Positions 18,292-27,258 of a stretch of DNA of 64,000 bases are shown piece by piece (position 1 is the stretch's first letter; each line of letters begins with the position of its first letter). The position numbers and the translations under genes were made by a program. The stretch comes from an uncultured Methanobrevibacter sp. (GTDB taxonomy: Archaea > Methanobacteriota > Methanobacteria > Methanobacteriales > Methanobacteriaceae), in assembly GCF_902788255.1 (NCBI RefSeq), contig NZ_CADAJR010000006.1, positions 1-64,000 of the forward strand, written 5' to 3'. The notes below the pieces were generated by a model, which saw nothing but the letters and a program-made list of their open reading frames with translations, had not been told where the DNA came from and searched no databases.

Positions 18292-19494
18292 TTAAATGTT
18301 GTAAATGTTTACTGCATTCATTTTAACTTCATCTTTCTTTTTGTCATATCCTTCCTCGAGATAGAAGCTAACTTTAATTCCTTCCCTATATTTATTTGGA
18401 TCTCCCTTAAACTCAAAGCCGTTAAAGAAGAAGTCTTCACCATCGTCACGTTTGATGAATCCTGTTTTTCCATGAGGCATTATACGTTTAATGGTTCCGT
18501 AGTTTGGCTGTTGGGTTTTGAATTTCATTTCCTTCCAGAAACTTTTAAGTTCCTTTTCAATTTTCCAGTATTCTGTATTTTCCATGTCAAAACCTGCAGA
18601 GGAGATTTTTTCTTCCAAATCATCTTCAATTCCCCATTCGTTATGCAGTCTGATTGAATAGATTAGGTAGGAATGTTTGAGGGCAATTTCCGGATAGTCA
18701 TCTTCAAGAAGATCCTCAAGAAGGGAATACAATTTGATTTTTTTGTCACTGTCGCCACGGCTTAAAGCAGCGGATATTGCATATTCGAGTGATTTTTCAT
18801 TGTCTCCATTGAAGAAGTAGTTTTCAGCAATTTCCCATTGGATATACCAGTCTTTTTTGGTTTTGAATATGTCTTTGAGGCATGATATTGCTTCATCATA
18901 TTCTCCGATTTCCCTTAATGACCTTGCAATTCTCCATTTAAACCAGATGTCGCTGTTGTTGGTGAAGTTTGTAAGTTCCTCAAGTGCCCTTTTGGAAATT
19001 TCAAGGCATTCATCAAAGTCTTCAACTTCATAATATGATTTTGAAACCCAGTTGTAATATTTTTCCCTGTTTGAGGCCATTGTAACTTCACGGCCGTCAG
19101 CAGTGGTGAATTTTGATGTTTTTGTACTTAAAAAGTTGGGATTTAATCTGTCCGCCCATACCAGGAGGTTTGCATAATCATTTTTCTTGTACAGGTAATC
19201 CATGAGTTTCATCATGGACATTGTATATGCACATACTCCGTCTTTTTTAGAGTGGTCTTCTTGCGGCACCAGTTCTGTAATTAGATCCACAGCTTCGAAC
19301 AAATCTGTTTCATCTTCAGGAGTCTTAACGTATAATTGGTATAATGCCCAGCTGTAGAATCGCTTGTCCCAGATTGTAAATGCCTCTGGCTTTTCATCGT
19401 AGACTTTTTCATATGTCTCTTTTGCATCCACATAATTTTTGCTTTGATAGTTCTTTTTTGCTTGAGCCAAATCCTTTTTGATGTCTTCACTCAT
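18292..19494 (-). CDS. TPR-repeat protein with C-terminal cold-shock-like domain
   Basis: A 400-residue protein. Residues about 5-300 are helical repeats of the TPR type, for example AKKNYQSKNYVDAKETYEKV and CLEISKRALEELTNF. The last 70 residues form a small beta domain beginning YGTIKRIMPHGKTGFIKRDDGEDFFFNGFEF, which matches the cold-shock/OB pattern (GxIKR, GFI, DxFFF). A protein-binding scaffold fused to a nucleic-acid-binding domain suggests an RNA-related role, perhaps in translation. The start ATG 19494 has GGTGAT upstream; two in-frame ATG/GTG codons lie within 12 bases before it. Confidence 0.65.
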   Translation of the reverse strand: MSEDIKKDLAQAKKNYQSKNYVDAKETYEKVYDEKPEAFTIWDKRFYSWALYQLYVKTPEDETDLFEAVDLITELVPQEDHSKKDGVCAYTMSMMKLMDYLYKKNDYANLLVWADRLNPNFLSTKTSKFTTADGREVTMASNREKYYNWVSKSYYEVEDFDECLEISKRALEELTNFTNNSDIWFKWRIARSLREIGEYDEAISCLKDIFKTKKDWYIQWEIAENYFFNGDNEKSLEYAISAALSRGDSDKKIKLYSLLEDLLEDDYPEIALKHSYLIYSIRLHNEWGIEDDLEEKISSAGFDMENTEYWKIEKELKSFWKEMKFKTQQPNYGTIKRIMPHGKTGFIKRDDGEDFFFNGFEFKGDPNKYREGIKVSFYLEEGYDKKKDEVKMNAVNIYNI

Positions 19495-19785
19495 TTTCAT
19501 CACCATGAACTCTATGTGTATAAGTTGTTATGACAATTATTTAAATGTTTATATTGTTTTTTATTATCTTAAAGCAATATTGTAATGGCTTTGTTTTTAT
19601 TTAAACTCAAGTAAATATTGTTATTTGCTTATTAAAACTATATATATGACTAGTTAGATAATTAGTAAGTGGAGATGAGAAAAAGTTTTTTTTCAGTTCA
19701 TTTTAGGAATTTAATGTTGGTTTTCATAGGTTGTTTTTAAAATTAGATTCCTTCATCACTTCTTTATCATTATCTCATCTTCATT

Positions 19786-20352
19786 TTATTCCAAATCATT
19801 TTCAATTTCCCTTATCACCTTTGCCGGAACTCCAACGGCCAGGCTATTGTCTGGAATGTCCTTTGTAACCACCGCACCGGCACCAACGACGACATTGTTT
19901 CCTATAGTAACTCCAGGTAAAATCACAACGTTGGCTCCCAGCCAAACATCGTTGCCGATTCTTATTTCGCTTGCTTGTCCTAGATGTTGTCTTCTTTTTT
20001 TGGGGGATAATGGATGGCCGACAGTTGTGATGGTGGTGTTTGGACCGATCATGACATTGTCTCCGATATGGACTTCATTAATGTCAAGAATGGTCAGGTT
20101 AAAGTTTCCTGTAAAATTGTTTCCAATGAAAATGTTTTTTCCGTTATCAAAGCAGAATCGTTTGGCAATCCAAACCTTTTCACCAATTGAACCTAAAATT
20201 TCACTTAAAACCTCATGCTGTTTGTCCAAATCATCTTCGGGAAGAGAATTGAATATGTTGGCATTTTCAATTGCATCTAGTTTCATCAGTGAGATTTCTT
20301 CATCGTCATAGCAGTATTCAAGTCCTGCCAGCATTTTGTCAAATTCTTTCAT
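19786..20352 (-). CDS. Hexapeptide-repeat acetyltransferase, maltose/galactoside O-acetyltransferase type
   Basis: A 188-residue left-handed beta-helix acyltransferase. An N-terminal helical domain (MKEFDKMLAGLEYCYDD) is followed by hexapeptide repeats and the family signature of IGNDVWLGANVVILPGVTIG and VVGAGAVVTKDIPDNSLAVG. The catalytic His is in TTVGHPLSP. Relatives transfer acetyl from acetyl-CoA to sugars. The gene stands alone, so the acceptor is unknown; cell-surface or exported sugar is possible. Confidence 0.88.
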   Translation of the reverse strand: MKEFDKMLAGLEYCYDDEEISLMKLDAIENANIFNSLPEDDLDKQHEVLSEILGSIGEKVWIAKRFCFDNGKNIFIGNNFTGNFNLTILDINEVHIGDNVMIGPNTTITTVGHPLSPKKRRQHLGQASEIRIGNDVWLGANVVILPGVTIGNNVVVGAGAVVTKDIPDNSLAVGVPAKVIREIENDLE

Positions 20353-20407
20353 AATTAATTATTTGTTTTATATTTAAAAAATATTTGATGATAATGTGGC
20401 ATGTTCT

Positions 20408-20830
20408 TCAGTCAATCAGATTATCAATCTTGTCGAATATTTCCTTGTAGTTTTTGAATATAACTCTGTTTTCATCCTCATTTTTTGACATCAATGTCAT
20501 TTTAAGCTGATTGTCGCTTTCAGTGATTTTCACAAGATCGTCTTCGGATGAATTCTTAATCAATGATTTGATTTCATTGTAGTTGTCTTCGGTTAGATTG
20601 TATCTTCTGAGATGGTTAAAAACATCCATTGCATGAATGAGTCCATTTTCCGGTCTGTCAATGCATGATGAGAGTTTGATTTTTGTTACCATATAATACG
20701 GAGCTTCGATTTTGTCCCTGCGAAGCACGATTGAAATTTTTGAAATCACATGGTCATCACTGCAGTTTTCATTAATGAATTTAAGCAGTTGAAACTGTTT
20801 TATATTTGCATCATCGTTCATGAAAGTCAT
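20408..20830 (-). CDS. Hypothetical cytoplasmic protein
   Basis: A 140-residue soluble protein of mixed charge, with no signal peptide, no membrane helix and no recognised motif. Three cysteines are scattered. It could be alpha/beta with a helical C-terminal half (NYNEIKSLIKNSSEDDLVKI). The start is either ATG 20830 or ATG 20821; neither has a strong ribosome binding site. It lies 55 bases upstream of the acetyltransferase gene on the same strand. Confidence 0.5.
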   Translation of the reverse strand: MTFMNDDANIKQFQLLKFINENCSDDHVISKISIVLRRDKIEAPYYMVTKIKLSSCIDRPENGLIHAMDVFNHLRRYNLTEDNYNEIKSLIKNSSEDDLVKITESDNQLKMTLMSKNEDENRVIFKNYKEIFDKIDNLID

Positions 20831-20965
20831 GATATTATATTCTTTTTGAAAATATTTAAGTGTTGAATTTTTTAATTTCCATAAATTTAATTAACTAAGG
20901 AATTTAAATCTTATTACATAAAAGTTAGAAGAGAAAGGATAAGTCATAATCTTTGGTAGGATAAA

Positions 20966-22288
20966 ATGATTCTTAAGGTAAAAAATATTTCAGAAATCGG
21001 TGGGGTTGTTAAGGCGCCACCGTCTAAAAGCTATTCTCACAGAGCAGTAATTCTAGCCAGTTTGGCTAATGGAACATCAAAATTATATGATATGCTATTT
21101 TCAGAAGATACCTTGGCATCAATTAGGGTATGTGAAGCGTTAGGTGCTAAAATCAATAGAACTGATGATTATCTTGAGGTAATTGGAACCGGAGGTAAGT
21201 TGCATAACTCCTGCGATGGTCCGATTGATCTTGCAAACTCAGGAACAACATTGAGACTGATGACCAGTGTTTCCGCATTGTCTGACAATGAGGTAATTTT
21301 AACAGGTGATGATTCTCTTCAAACCCGTCCAATGGGGCTTTTAATGGACGCTTTAATACCTTTGGGTGTGGAAACGGAATCATTGAAGGATAATGAAAAA
21401 GCACCAATATTGATTAAAACGGGTTATTCTGGTGGGGAAACAAACATTATGGGAAATGTGAGTTCACAGTTCATCTCATCAATCATTATATCTTCACCAT
21501 TGTCCGATAAGGGTGTTACATTATATGTCTTGCCGGAATTCAAATCAAAGCCTTATGTTAATATGACTTTGGACATCATGAGGAAATTTGGAGTCAAGGT
21601 GCTGAAAGGTTATTATTTGAAGCATGAGTCCTGTGATAAGACACATCAGAGTTGCCGAATTGATGAGTTTAAGATTTTAAAACAGAATTATGATGCATGT
21701 GATTATACTGTTGAAGGAGATTATTCCTCCGCTTCATATCTGTTGGCATTGATAGCAATTAATGGGGGACAGGCCAAAATCAGGAATCTGTTCCGTGATT
21801 CAAAACAGGGTGATAAGGTCATTTTGGATATTCTGCAGAAAATGGGTGCTACAATTGTTCGTGGAGATGACTACGTTGAAATTGCATCAGAAGGTAATCT
21901 CAAGGCCATTGATGTTGACTTGTCAAATGCACCGGATTTATTGATTACAGTTGCGGTTTTGGCAGCAATGGCTGAAGGAACTACAAATATCACTGGTGTT
22001 GCCCATGCAAGGGTTAAGGAAACCGACAGGATTGATACCACTTGCCGTGAATTGGAAAAATTGGGATGTAAACTCATAGAAAAAGAAGATGGAATGAGCA
22101 TCACTGGTGGTGTAACATCAGGTACTGTGGATTCCCATGGCGATCACAGGTTGTCTATGGCATTTAGTCTTATCGGCCTTAAACATGACATTAAGATAAC
22201 AAATGGGGAAGTATTTGATGTGTCCTTCCCTAATTTTATTGAAGCGATGAGCGAACTTGGATTTGAATTGGAGCTAGAAGATGAATAA
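20966..22288 (+). CDS. aroA: 3-phosphoshikimate 1-carboxyvinyltransferase (EPSP synthase)
   Basis: A 440-residue enzyme of the shikimate pathway that joins phosphoenolpyruvate to shikimate-3-phosphate. Visible motifs are [11 protein letters not shown] (substrate Lys/Ser/Arg), [21 protein letters not shown] and the C-terminal [10 protein letters not shown]. Length fits the family. Its last 8 bases overlap nth. The aroD gene of the same pathway is at 51303, far away. Confidence 0.93.
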   Translation: MILKVKNISEIGGVVKAPPSKSYSHRAVILASLANGTSKLYDMLFSEDTLASIRVCEALGAKINRTDDYLEVIGTGGKLHNSCDGPIDLANSGTTLRLMTSVSALSDNEVILTGDDSLQTRPMGLLMDALIPLGVETESLKDNEKAPILIKTGYSGGETNIMGNVSSQFISSIIISSPLSDKGVTLYVLPEFKSKPYVNMTLDIMRKFGVKVLKGYYLKHESCDKTHQSCRIDEFKILKQNYDACDYTVEGDYSSASYLLALIAINGGQAKIRNLFRDSKQGDKVILDILQKMGATIVRGDDYVEIASEGNLKAIDVDLSNAPDLLITVAVLAAMAEGTTNITGVAHARVKETDRIDTTCRELEKLGCKLIEKEDGMSITGGVTSGTVDSHGDHRLSMAFSLIGLKHDIKITNGEVFDVSFPNFIEAMSELGFELELEDE

Positions 22289-22910
22289 GGAAGAACGTGT
22301 AATTAAGCTGATTGAAGAGTTGGAAAGTGTTTTTACAATCAGGGTCTTTCATGACCATGACCCTTACAAGGTGCTGATTAGGACAATACTGTCCCAAAGA
22401 ACCAGGGATGAAAATACCGATCAGGCAGCCAACAATCTCTTTGACAAGTATCCTGATATTTATGCAGTTGTTGATGCCCCGATTGAGGATGTAAAAAAGC
22501 TCATCAAACCTGCTGGTTTTTATAATGTTAAGGCTTCCCGTATTCAGGAGGTTTCACGAATCTTAATTGACCAGTATGGTGGTGAGGTGCCTGATACCGT
22601 TGAGGAAATGATTAAGCTTCCGGGTGTAGGCAGAAAGACTGCAAATTGCGTCATGGTTTTTGCCTTTGAGCTTCCGGCTATTCCTGTTGACACTCATGTT
22701 CACAGGATTTCCAACCGTCTGGGACTGGTTGATACTAAAAATCCTGATGATACTGAAGTTGAATTGTGTAAAATTGCTCCAAAGGATTTGTGGATTAAAT
22801 TGAATGATTTGATGGTTCAGTTTGGTCAAAACATCTGCAAACCAACATCTCCTCAGTGTGAAGTTTGCCCATGCACAGAAATTTGTGATTATTTTGGTGA
22901 AAATGTTTAA
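22281..22910 (+). CDS. nth: Endonuclease III (DNA glycosylase/AP lyase)
   Basis: A 209-residue base-excision repair enzyme removing oxidised pyrimidines. It has the helix-hairpin-helix [14 protein letters not shown] with the catalytic Lys in GVGRKT, the catalytic Asp in [14 protein letters not shown], and the [4Fe-4S] loop C-x6-C-x2-C-x5-C at the C-terminus ([18 protein letters not shown]). It overlaps aroA by 8 bases. Confidence 0.93.
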   Translation: MNKEERVIKLIEELESVFTIRVFHDHDPYKVLIRTILSQRTRDENTDQAANNLFDKYPDIYAVVDAPIEDVKKLIKPAGFYNVKASRIQEVSRILIDQYGGEVPDTVEEMIKLPGVGRKTANCVMVFAFELPAIPVDTHVHRISNRLGLVDTKNPDDTEVELCKIAPKDLWIKLNDLMVQFGQNICKPTSPQCEVCPCTEICDYFGENV

Positions 22911-22933
22911 TTAATTATTTTAAGGAGATTTGA

Positions 22934-23165
22934 TTGAATTATGGTGGTTTAATGAGATCTCAAAATTCTAATTTAAGATTGGATATAGGAAATCATGTTA
23001 AATTCTATAAGACATGACCATTCCAGTGTAGCAGCATATCAAAATATGATTGACCAGTTTAAGATGATTGGGAATCTTTTGCCAATAATATTTTTTAATA
23101 TTTGTTGTGTCAGTTGCTGTAAATCTGTATTTCTATTTCAAGATCCGGAAATTGGATATGGTTGA
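22934..23165 (+). pseudogene. Possible frameshifted small gene after nth
   Basis: AAGGAGAT (22922-22929) precedes a TTG-started frame 22934-23017 of 27 codons. A second frame, 22995-23165 of 56 codons beginning MLNSIRHDHSSVAAYQNM, overlaps it in another register. Together they look like one short gene split by a frameshift, ending just before a hairpin. No family is recognised. The rest of the 457-base gap 22911-23367 holds this hairpin and the cysK promoter. Confidence 0.25.
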
Positions 23166-23178
23166 CACGCTTAAGGTA

Positions 23179-23207
23179 TTGGAATAATTTTATTCCAATT
23201 TTTTTTC
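23179..23207 (+). terminator. Hairpin plus T-run
   Basis: TTGGAATAA (23179-23187) and TTATTCCAA (23190-23198) form a 9-bp inverted repeat, followed by a run of T. It ends whatever is transcribed after nth and insulates the cysK promoter. Confidence 0.6.
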
Positions 23208-23230
23208 TTTTTTGGTATTGGTATTATGAG

Positions 23231-23301
23231 TTTTTAGGATACCAAAACATTTATAAATAAAAACATTGTTATATAACAATAGTTATTATAACATATGTTA
23301 T
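23231..23301 (+). promoter_or_regulatory. cysK promoter and GTTATATAAC operator
   Basis: ACCAAAACATTTATA (23241-23255) contains the BRE and TATA box. Downstream come a perfect 16-bp palindrome ATTGTTATATAACAAT (23265-23280) and a perfect 14-bp palindrome ATAACATATGTTAT (23288-23301). The first lies about 25 bases after the TATA box, on the expected transcription start. The same 15-base promoter block and the GTTATATAAC motif recur before metY; the motif also recurs before cysE. Binding would repress by occlusion (inference). Confidence 0.7.
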
Positions 23302-23367
23302 TTTAACTTTAAAATTAACCCCTTTAAATATGCCTAAAAACAAATTAAATAATAAGGAGAAAAAATC

Positions 23368-24315
23368 ATGGCAAATATTCCAGAATTAAAAAGAGGAGTA
23401 CTTGATAGCATTACCGATGCTATTGGAAACACTCCAATCGTAAGATTAAATAATTTGACTGAAGGTTTAGAGGCTGAAGTGGATGTAAAAATCGAATCAT
23501 TCAACCCAACCGGAAGTGTAAAAGATAGAGTTGCAGTAGCAATGATCGAAGATGCAGAAGAAAAAGGTTTATTAAACGAAAATTCCGTTATCATCGAACC
23601 GACCAGTGGAAACACCGGAATTGGACTTGCATTTGCATCAGCCGCAAAAGGCTACAGGTTAATCTTGACCATGCCTGAAACAATGTCCGTTGAAAGAAGA
23701 AAATTCCTAAGTGTTCTTGGAGCCGAACTGGTATTGACTCCTGGTGCTGATGGAATGGGTGGAGCTATTGCAAAGGCAAAAGAACTAGAAGAAACAACTG
23801 ATGATGCAATCATTTTAGGGCAATTCGACAACCCTGCAAATGTAAAAATCCATGCAGAAACCACCGCTCAGGAAATATTGAGGGATACTGATGGTAATGT
23901 GGATATAGTTATTGCGGGTGTTGGAACCGGAGGAACCATTACAGGAATCGGTAAGGTTTTGAAGGAAGCTGTTCCTGATGTTAAAATAGTGGCAGTTGAA
24001 CCGAAAGATTCCCAAACATTGGCAAAAGGTGAAAAAGGACCTCACAAAATCCAGGGTATCGGTGCAGGATTTGTTCCATCAATCTATGATGCTGACGTCA
24101 TTGATGAGATTATTCCTGTCGAAAATGAGGATGCGGGCAATACATTAATTGCACTTGCAACTAAGGAAGGTATTTTTTCCGGTATCTCATCAGGTGCAGC
24201 AACTTGGGCGGCCTTGGAATTAGCTAAAAAAGAAGAAAATAAAGGTAAAAGGATAATTGCAATATTGCCTGATAACGGTGAGAGATATCTCTCTGTTGAC
24301 TGGTTATTTGATTAA
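23368..24315 (+). CDS. cysK: Cysteine synthase (O-acetylserine sulfhydrylase)
   Basis: A 315-residue PLP enzyme making cysteine from O-acetylserine and sulfide. The PLP lysine is in NPTGSVKDRVAVAMI (near residue 50), the substrate loop is PTSGNTGIGLAFA, and the phosphate loop is GVGTGGTITGIGKV. Length and motifs match CysK/CysM. AAGGAG precedes the ATG. With cysE next, this is a bacterial-type cysteine route; many methanogens instead make cysteine on tRNA. The promoter carries the GTTATATAAC palindromes. Confidence 0.93.
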   Translation: MANIPELKRGVLDSITDAIGNTPIVRLNNLTEGLEAEVDVKIESFNPTGSVKDRVAVAMIEDAEEKGLLNENSVIIEPTSGNTGIGLAFASAAKGYRLILTMPETMSVERRKFLSVLGAELVLTPGADGMGGAIAKAKELEETTDDAIILGQFDNPANVKIHAETTAQEILRDTDGNVDIVIAGVGTGGTITGIGKVLKEAVPDVKIVAVEPKDSQTLAKGEKGPHKIQGIGAGFVPSIYDADVIDEIIPVENEDAGNTLIALATKEGIFSGISSGAATWAALELAKKEENKGKRIIAILPDNGERYLSVDWLFD

Positions 24316-24333
24316 GAATAATTATATATACAT

Positions 24334-24360
24334 AGTGTTATATAATTACTATATAACACT
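24334..24360 (+). promoter_or_regulatory. cysE operator: 10-bp arms, 7-base spacer
   Basis: AGTGTTATAT (24334-24343) and ATATAACACT (24351-24360) are perfect inverted repeats around AATTACT. A TATA-like ATTATATATA (24320-24329) lies just upstream and GGTGAT directly downstream, so the repeat covers the predicted start site and leaves almost no leader. The half-site matches those at cysK and metY. Confidence 0.7.
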
Positions 24361-24369
24361 GGTGATTAA

Positions 24370-25095
24370 ATGAGTATGATTAGTAGGTTGAAAAATGAGA
24401 TAAACACTATCAAAGAAAAGGATCCTGCTTTAAGGTCAACAATTGAAGTTTTCTTTTGTTATCCTGGGTTTTATGCCATTGTATTTCATAGAATAAATCA
24501 TTACTTATGGAATCATTCTTTGAAGTTTTTTGCTCGTTTACTTTCAACTATTAGTCGTTTTCTCACAGGTATTGAAATACATCCCGGAGCCCAATTGGGT
24601 GATAGGGTATTCATCGACCATGGTATGGGTATTGTTATTGGAGAAACCGCCATTGTCGGCGATGATGTATTGATTTATCAGGGAGTGATCCTTGGAGGTA
24701 CAACAACCAAAAAAGTCAAAAGACATCCGACCGTTGAAAAGGGTGTTGTCATTGGCGCAGGCGCTAAAGTTATGGGTAATATCACAATTGGTGAATACTC
24801 TAAAATTGGTACCGGTGCCGTTGTGCTTAAGGATGTCCCTCCTGAATCAACTTGTGTAGGAGTTCCTGGAAGAATTGTTAGATGTAAAAATCAAAGTCAT
24901 GTTGTTGATTTAGAACATAATAAATTGCCGGACCCTGTTGCAGCAGCAATAAGACGTTTAGAAAAACAAATTGAAGACAATGAAAAACTTATTGAAATTC
25001 TTCTTGATAAGAATGGAATATGTTTGACAGATGACCAAATTGAAGATGAACTTCGTTTTGGAGGTCTATTAGGACGTGATGGTGATAAAAAATGA
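24370..25095 (+). CDS. cysE: Serine O-acetyltransferase
   Basis: A 241-residue hexapeptide-repeat enzyme acetylating serine to O-acetylserine for CysK. The helical N-domain (residues 1-65) includes CYPGFYAIVFHRINHYLW; the beta-helix has IDHGMGIVIGETAIVGDDVLIYQG with the catalytic Asp/His pair, then GAGAKVMGNITIGEYSKIGTGAVV. A C-terminal tail of about 60 residues is longer than in the shortest (EpsC-like) forms. It overlaps the following regulator by 4 bases. Confidence 0.92.
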   Translation: MSMISRLKNEINTIKEKDPALRSTIEVFFCYPGFYAIVFHRINHYLWNHSLKFFARLLSTISRFLTGIEIHPGAQLGDRVFIDHGMGIVIGETAIVGDDVLIYQGVILGGTTTKKVKRHPTVEKGVVIGAGAKVMGNITIGEYSKIGTGAVVLKDVPPESTCVGVPGRIVRCKNQSHVVDLEHNKLPDPVAAAIRRLEKQIEDNEKLIEILLDKNGICLTDDQIEDELRFGGLLGRDGDKK

Positions 25096-25466
25096 AACCA
25101 CCTTGTGAAATTGTAGTTTGGTATGTTATACCTGCTATTAGATCAGAATTAGCAAAAGAACTATTAAACTTGGGTATGAAACAGAAAGATGTTTCTGAAC
25201 TTATGGATATAACTCAGCCTGCTGTTTCTCAGTACATCACTGATAAACGTGGAAGCGGAATAAAACTTGATGATGATGTTAGGGCAATGATACATGAGTT
25301 TGCTCGTCAATTATCTGAAGGGGAAGCTACCAAAGCTGATTTGATTCCGAGAACCTGTGCAATCTGTAAAAATGTCAGAACAGTTGATGTTTTAGAACAG
25401 CTTAATATTGATAAGTCTGACCTTGGAGATGATTGTCAATCATGTTTGGGTTCCGAAGCGGAATAG
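25092..25466 (+). CDS. HTH regulator with C-terminal cysteine pairs (COG2522-like)
   Basis: A 124-residue protein. Residues about 18-70 form an XRE-type helix-turn-helix (ELAKELLNLGMKQKDVSEL, then ITQPAVSQYI). The C-terminus has two CxxC pairs, CAICKNVR and DCQSCLG, suited to zinc or an iron-sulfur cluster. It resembles the archaeal COG2522 predicted regulators. The ATG overlaps the cysE stop (ATGA), so it is made with CysE and is the natural candidate to bind the GTTATATAAC sites and sense sulfur, cysteine or redox state. That link is inference. Confidence 0.75.
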   Translation: MKPPCEIVVWYVIPAIRSELAKELLNLGMKQKDVSELMDITQPAVSQYITDKRGSGIKLDDDVRAMIHEFARQLSEGEATKADLIPRTCAICKNVRTVDVLEQLNIDKSDLGDDCQSCLGSEAE

Positions 25467-25539
25467 TAAAATATTGGAAAAAATAGTAAAGTATTTAAAC
25501 TATAAATGACCAATATTTTATTATACTTTTAATTTTAGT

Positions 25540-25610
25540 GGCAAGTTTACCGAGTGGCTAGGTGTGTGGCTGCAGACCATAATACGGGGGTTCAAGTCCC
25601 TCACTTGCCT
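25540..25610 (+). tRNA. tRNA-Cys (GCA)
   Basis: The acceptor stem GGCAAGT (25540-25546) pairs with ACTTGCC (25603-25609). The anticodon loop reads CTGCAGA, anticodon GCA for cysteine, and the T-arm is GGGGG-TTCAAGT-CCCTC. Discriminator T at 25610; CCA is not encoded. It lies between the cysE-regulator genes and cysS, an unusual and meaningful location. Confidence 0.93.
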
Positions 25611-25641
25611 TTTTAATTACTTTTTTTCGAGGTTTTTATTT

Positions 25642-26988
25642 ATGGACGTTTATTCAACTTTAACTCGTAGTAAAGAGAATTTTGTGACTATTAATAATAA
25701 CAGAGTTAATTTATTCGTATGTGGTCCAACTGTATATGATGATGCACACATTGGACATGGAAGGACATACATTTCTTTTGATACCATAAAAAGATATCTG
25801 GAATATAAGGGGTATGCTGTATTTTATATCCAAAACATTACAGATATTGATGATAAGATTATCAACAGGTCAAAGGAAAGCGGAATTCCCGCACATGATC
25901 TGGCTCGCAAGTATGAAAAACGTTATCAGGAGGACATGCATAAATTAAATGTCAATGGCGTTAATTTATTTGCAAGAGCAACCGACCATGTTGATGAAAT
26001 ATTGGACCAAATTCAAAGATTAATAGATAAAGGTTTTGCTTATGAAACCGAAGATGGAGTTTACTTTGAAATAGACAAATTCCCTGAATTCGGTAAGCTA
26101 TCAAACAGAAACATTGAAGAGCTTGAATCCCACAGGGACTTGGCCGATACAACAAAGAAAAATCCACAGGACTTTGCGCTTTGGAAAAAACGTGAAGGTG
26201 TAGATGAACCTACATGGCCATCTCCATGGGGAGACGGAAGGCCTGGATGGCACATAGAAGATACTGCAATAACCGAATACTACTTCGGACCTCAGTATGA
26301 TGCCCACGGTGGAGGTTTGGATTTGATATTCCCTCACCACGAAGCGGAAATTACTCAGATGGAAGCGGTATCAGGAAAAGCTCCAATGGTCAAATTCTGG
26401 TTGCACACTGGATTTTTAAATGTTAACGGGGAAAAGATGTCAAAATCCCTTCATAACTTCATTACAATCCGTGAACTGCTTGAGGATTGGGATGCTGAAA
26501 CTTTCAGATTCTTTGTATTGTCAACTCATTACAGAAGCCCTATTGACTTTTCAAAAGATTCACTTCACCAGTCTGAAAAAAGCCTGGACAGAATCAGGAA
26601 ATATTACGAGCTTTTAGATGTTGATGTTGATGAGGAAAAATACGAATCAGATGTATTGGCACCTCATAAGGAAGAATTCTTCAACAGTATGGATGATGAC
26701 TTCAATACTCCAAAGGCTATTGCGGCAATCTTTGGATTAATCAATGACACCAAAAACGATTTGGATAATTTATCCGATCAGGATAAGATTGCCATCAAGG
26801 CATTTCTTGATGATGCGGCACATATTTTTGGTGTTAGCTTTGAAATTCAGGAAGTTAATGCAGGTTCAGATGACTTGCTTGACTTGATTGGTGAAGTCAG
26901 ATCAGAGCTAAGAGCCAACAAGCAATATGACTTATCCGATAAAATCCGTGATAGTTTACAGGCTTTAGGATACGAAATCAACGATTAA
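25642..26988 (+). CDS. cysS: Cysteinyl-tRNA synthetase
   Basis: A 448-residue class I synthetase. HIGH-type motif: CGPTVYDDAHIGHGRTY near residue 28; KMSKSLHNF near residue 270. In the zinc site, the bacterial GWHIEC is GWHIED here, so one Cys ligand is Asp, as I recall for some archaeal enzymes; HHEAE supplies the other ligands. I start at ATG 25642; an upstream in-frame start would overlap tRNA-Cys. Its presence means Cys-tRNA is made directly rather than only via phosphoseryl-tRNA. Confidence 0.94.
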   Translation: MDVYSTLTRSKENFVTINNNRVNLFVCGPTVYDDAHIGHGRTYISFDTIKRYLEYKGYAVFYIQNITDIDDKIINRSKESGIPAHDLARKYEKRYQEDMHKLNVNGVNLFARATDHVDEILDQIQRLIDKGFAYETEDGVYFEIDKFPEFGKLSNRNIEELESHRDLADTTKKNPQDFALWKKREGVDEPTWPSPWGDGRPGWHIEDTAITEYYFGPQYDAHGGGLDLIFPHHEAEITQMEAVSGKAPMVKFWLHTGFLNVNGEKMSKSLHNFITIRELLEDWDAETFRFFVLSTHYRSPIDFSKDSLHQSEKSLDRIRKYYELLDVDVDEEKYESDVLAPHKEEFFNSMDDDFNTPKAIAAIFGLINDTKNDLDNLSDQDKIAIKAFLDDAAHIFGVSFEIQEVNAGSDDLLDLIGEVRSELRANKQYDLSDKIRDSLQALGYEIND

Positions 26989-27258
26989 GGGAATTAATTT
27001 CTCTTCTTTTTTTTATTATTTTTTTGCTGTTTTTTTACATTTTTTAATTGTTAATGTAATATATTTTTAACAAATTTAACAAACTAAAAACAATATTGAT
27101 TTGAGCTTATTTTTTTCTAAACCGACCTAAATATTGTTTTAGACTCATATAGAAAGATTTATATTCTTTTTTAATCTAATTGAATATTGCAAAATAAAAT
27201 TTTTAGAAAATACTTGATTTAAGGGATTTTGTATTTTTCAAAAATTGGAGGAAAAATA

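Noticed and set aside
25564-25641. Upstream extension of CysRS by 26 residues
   Set aside because: It would be read through the tRNA-Cys gene; the ATG at 25642 matches the usual CysRS start.
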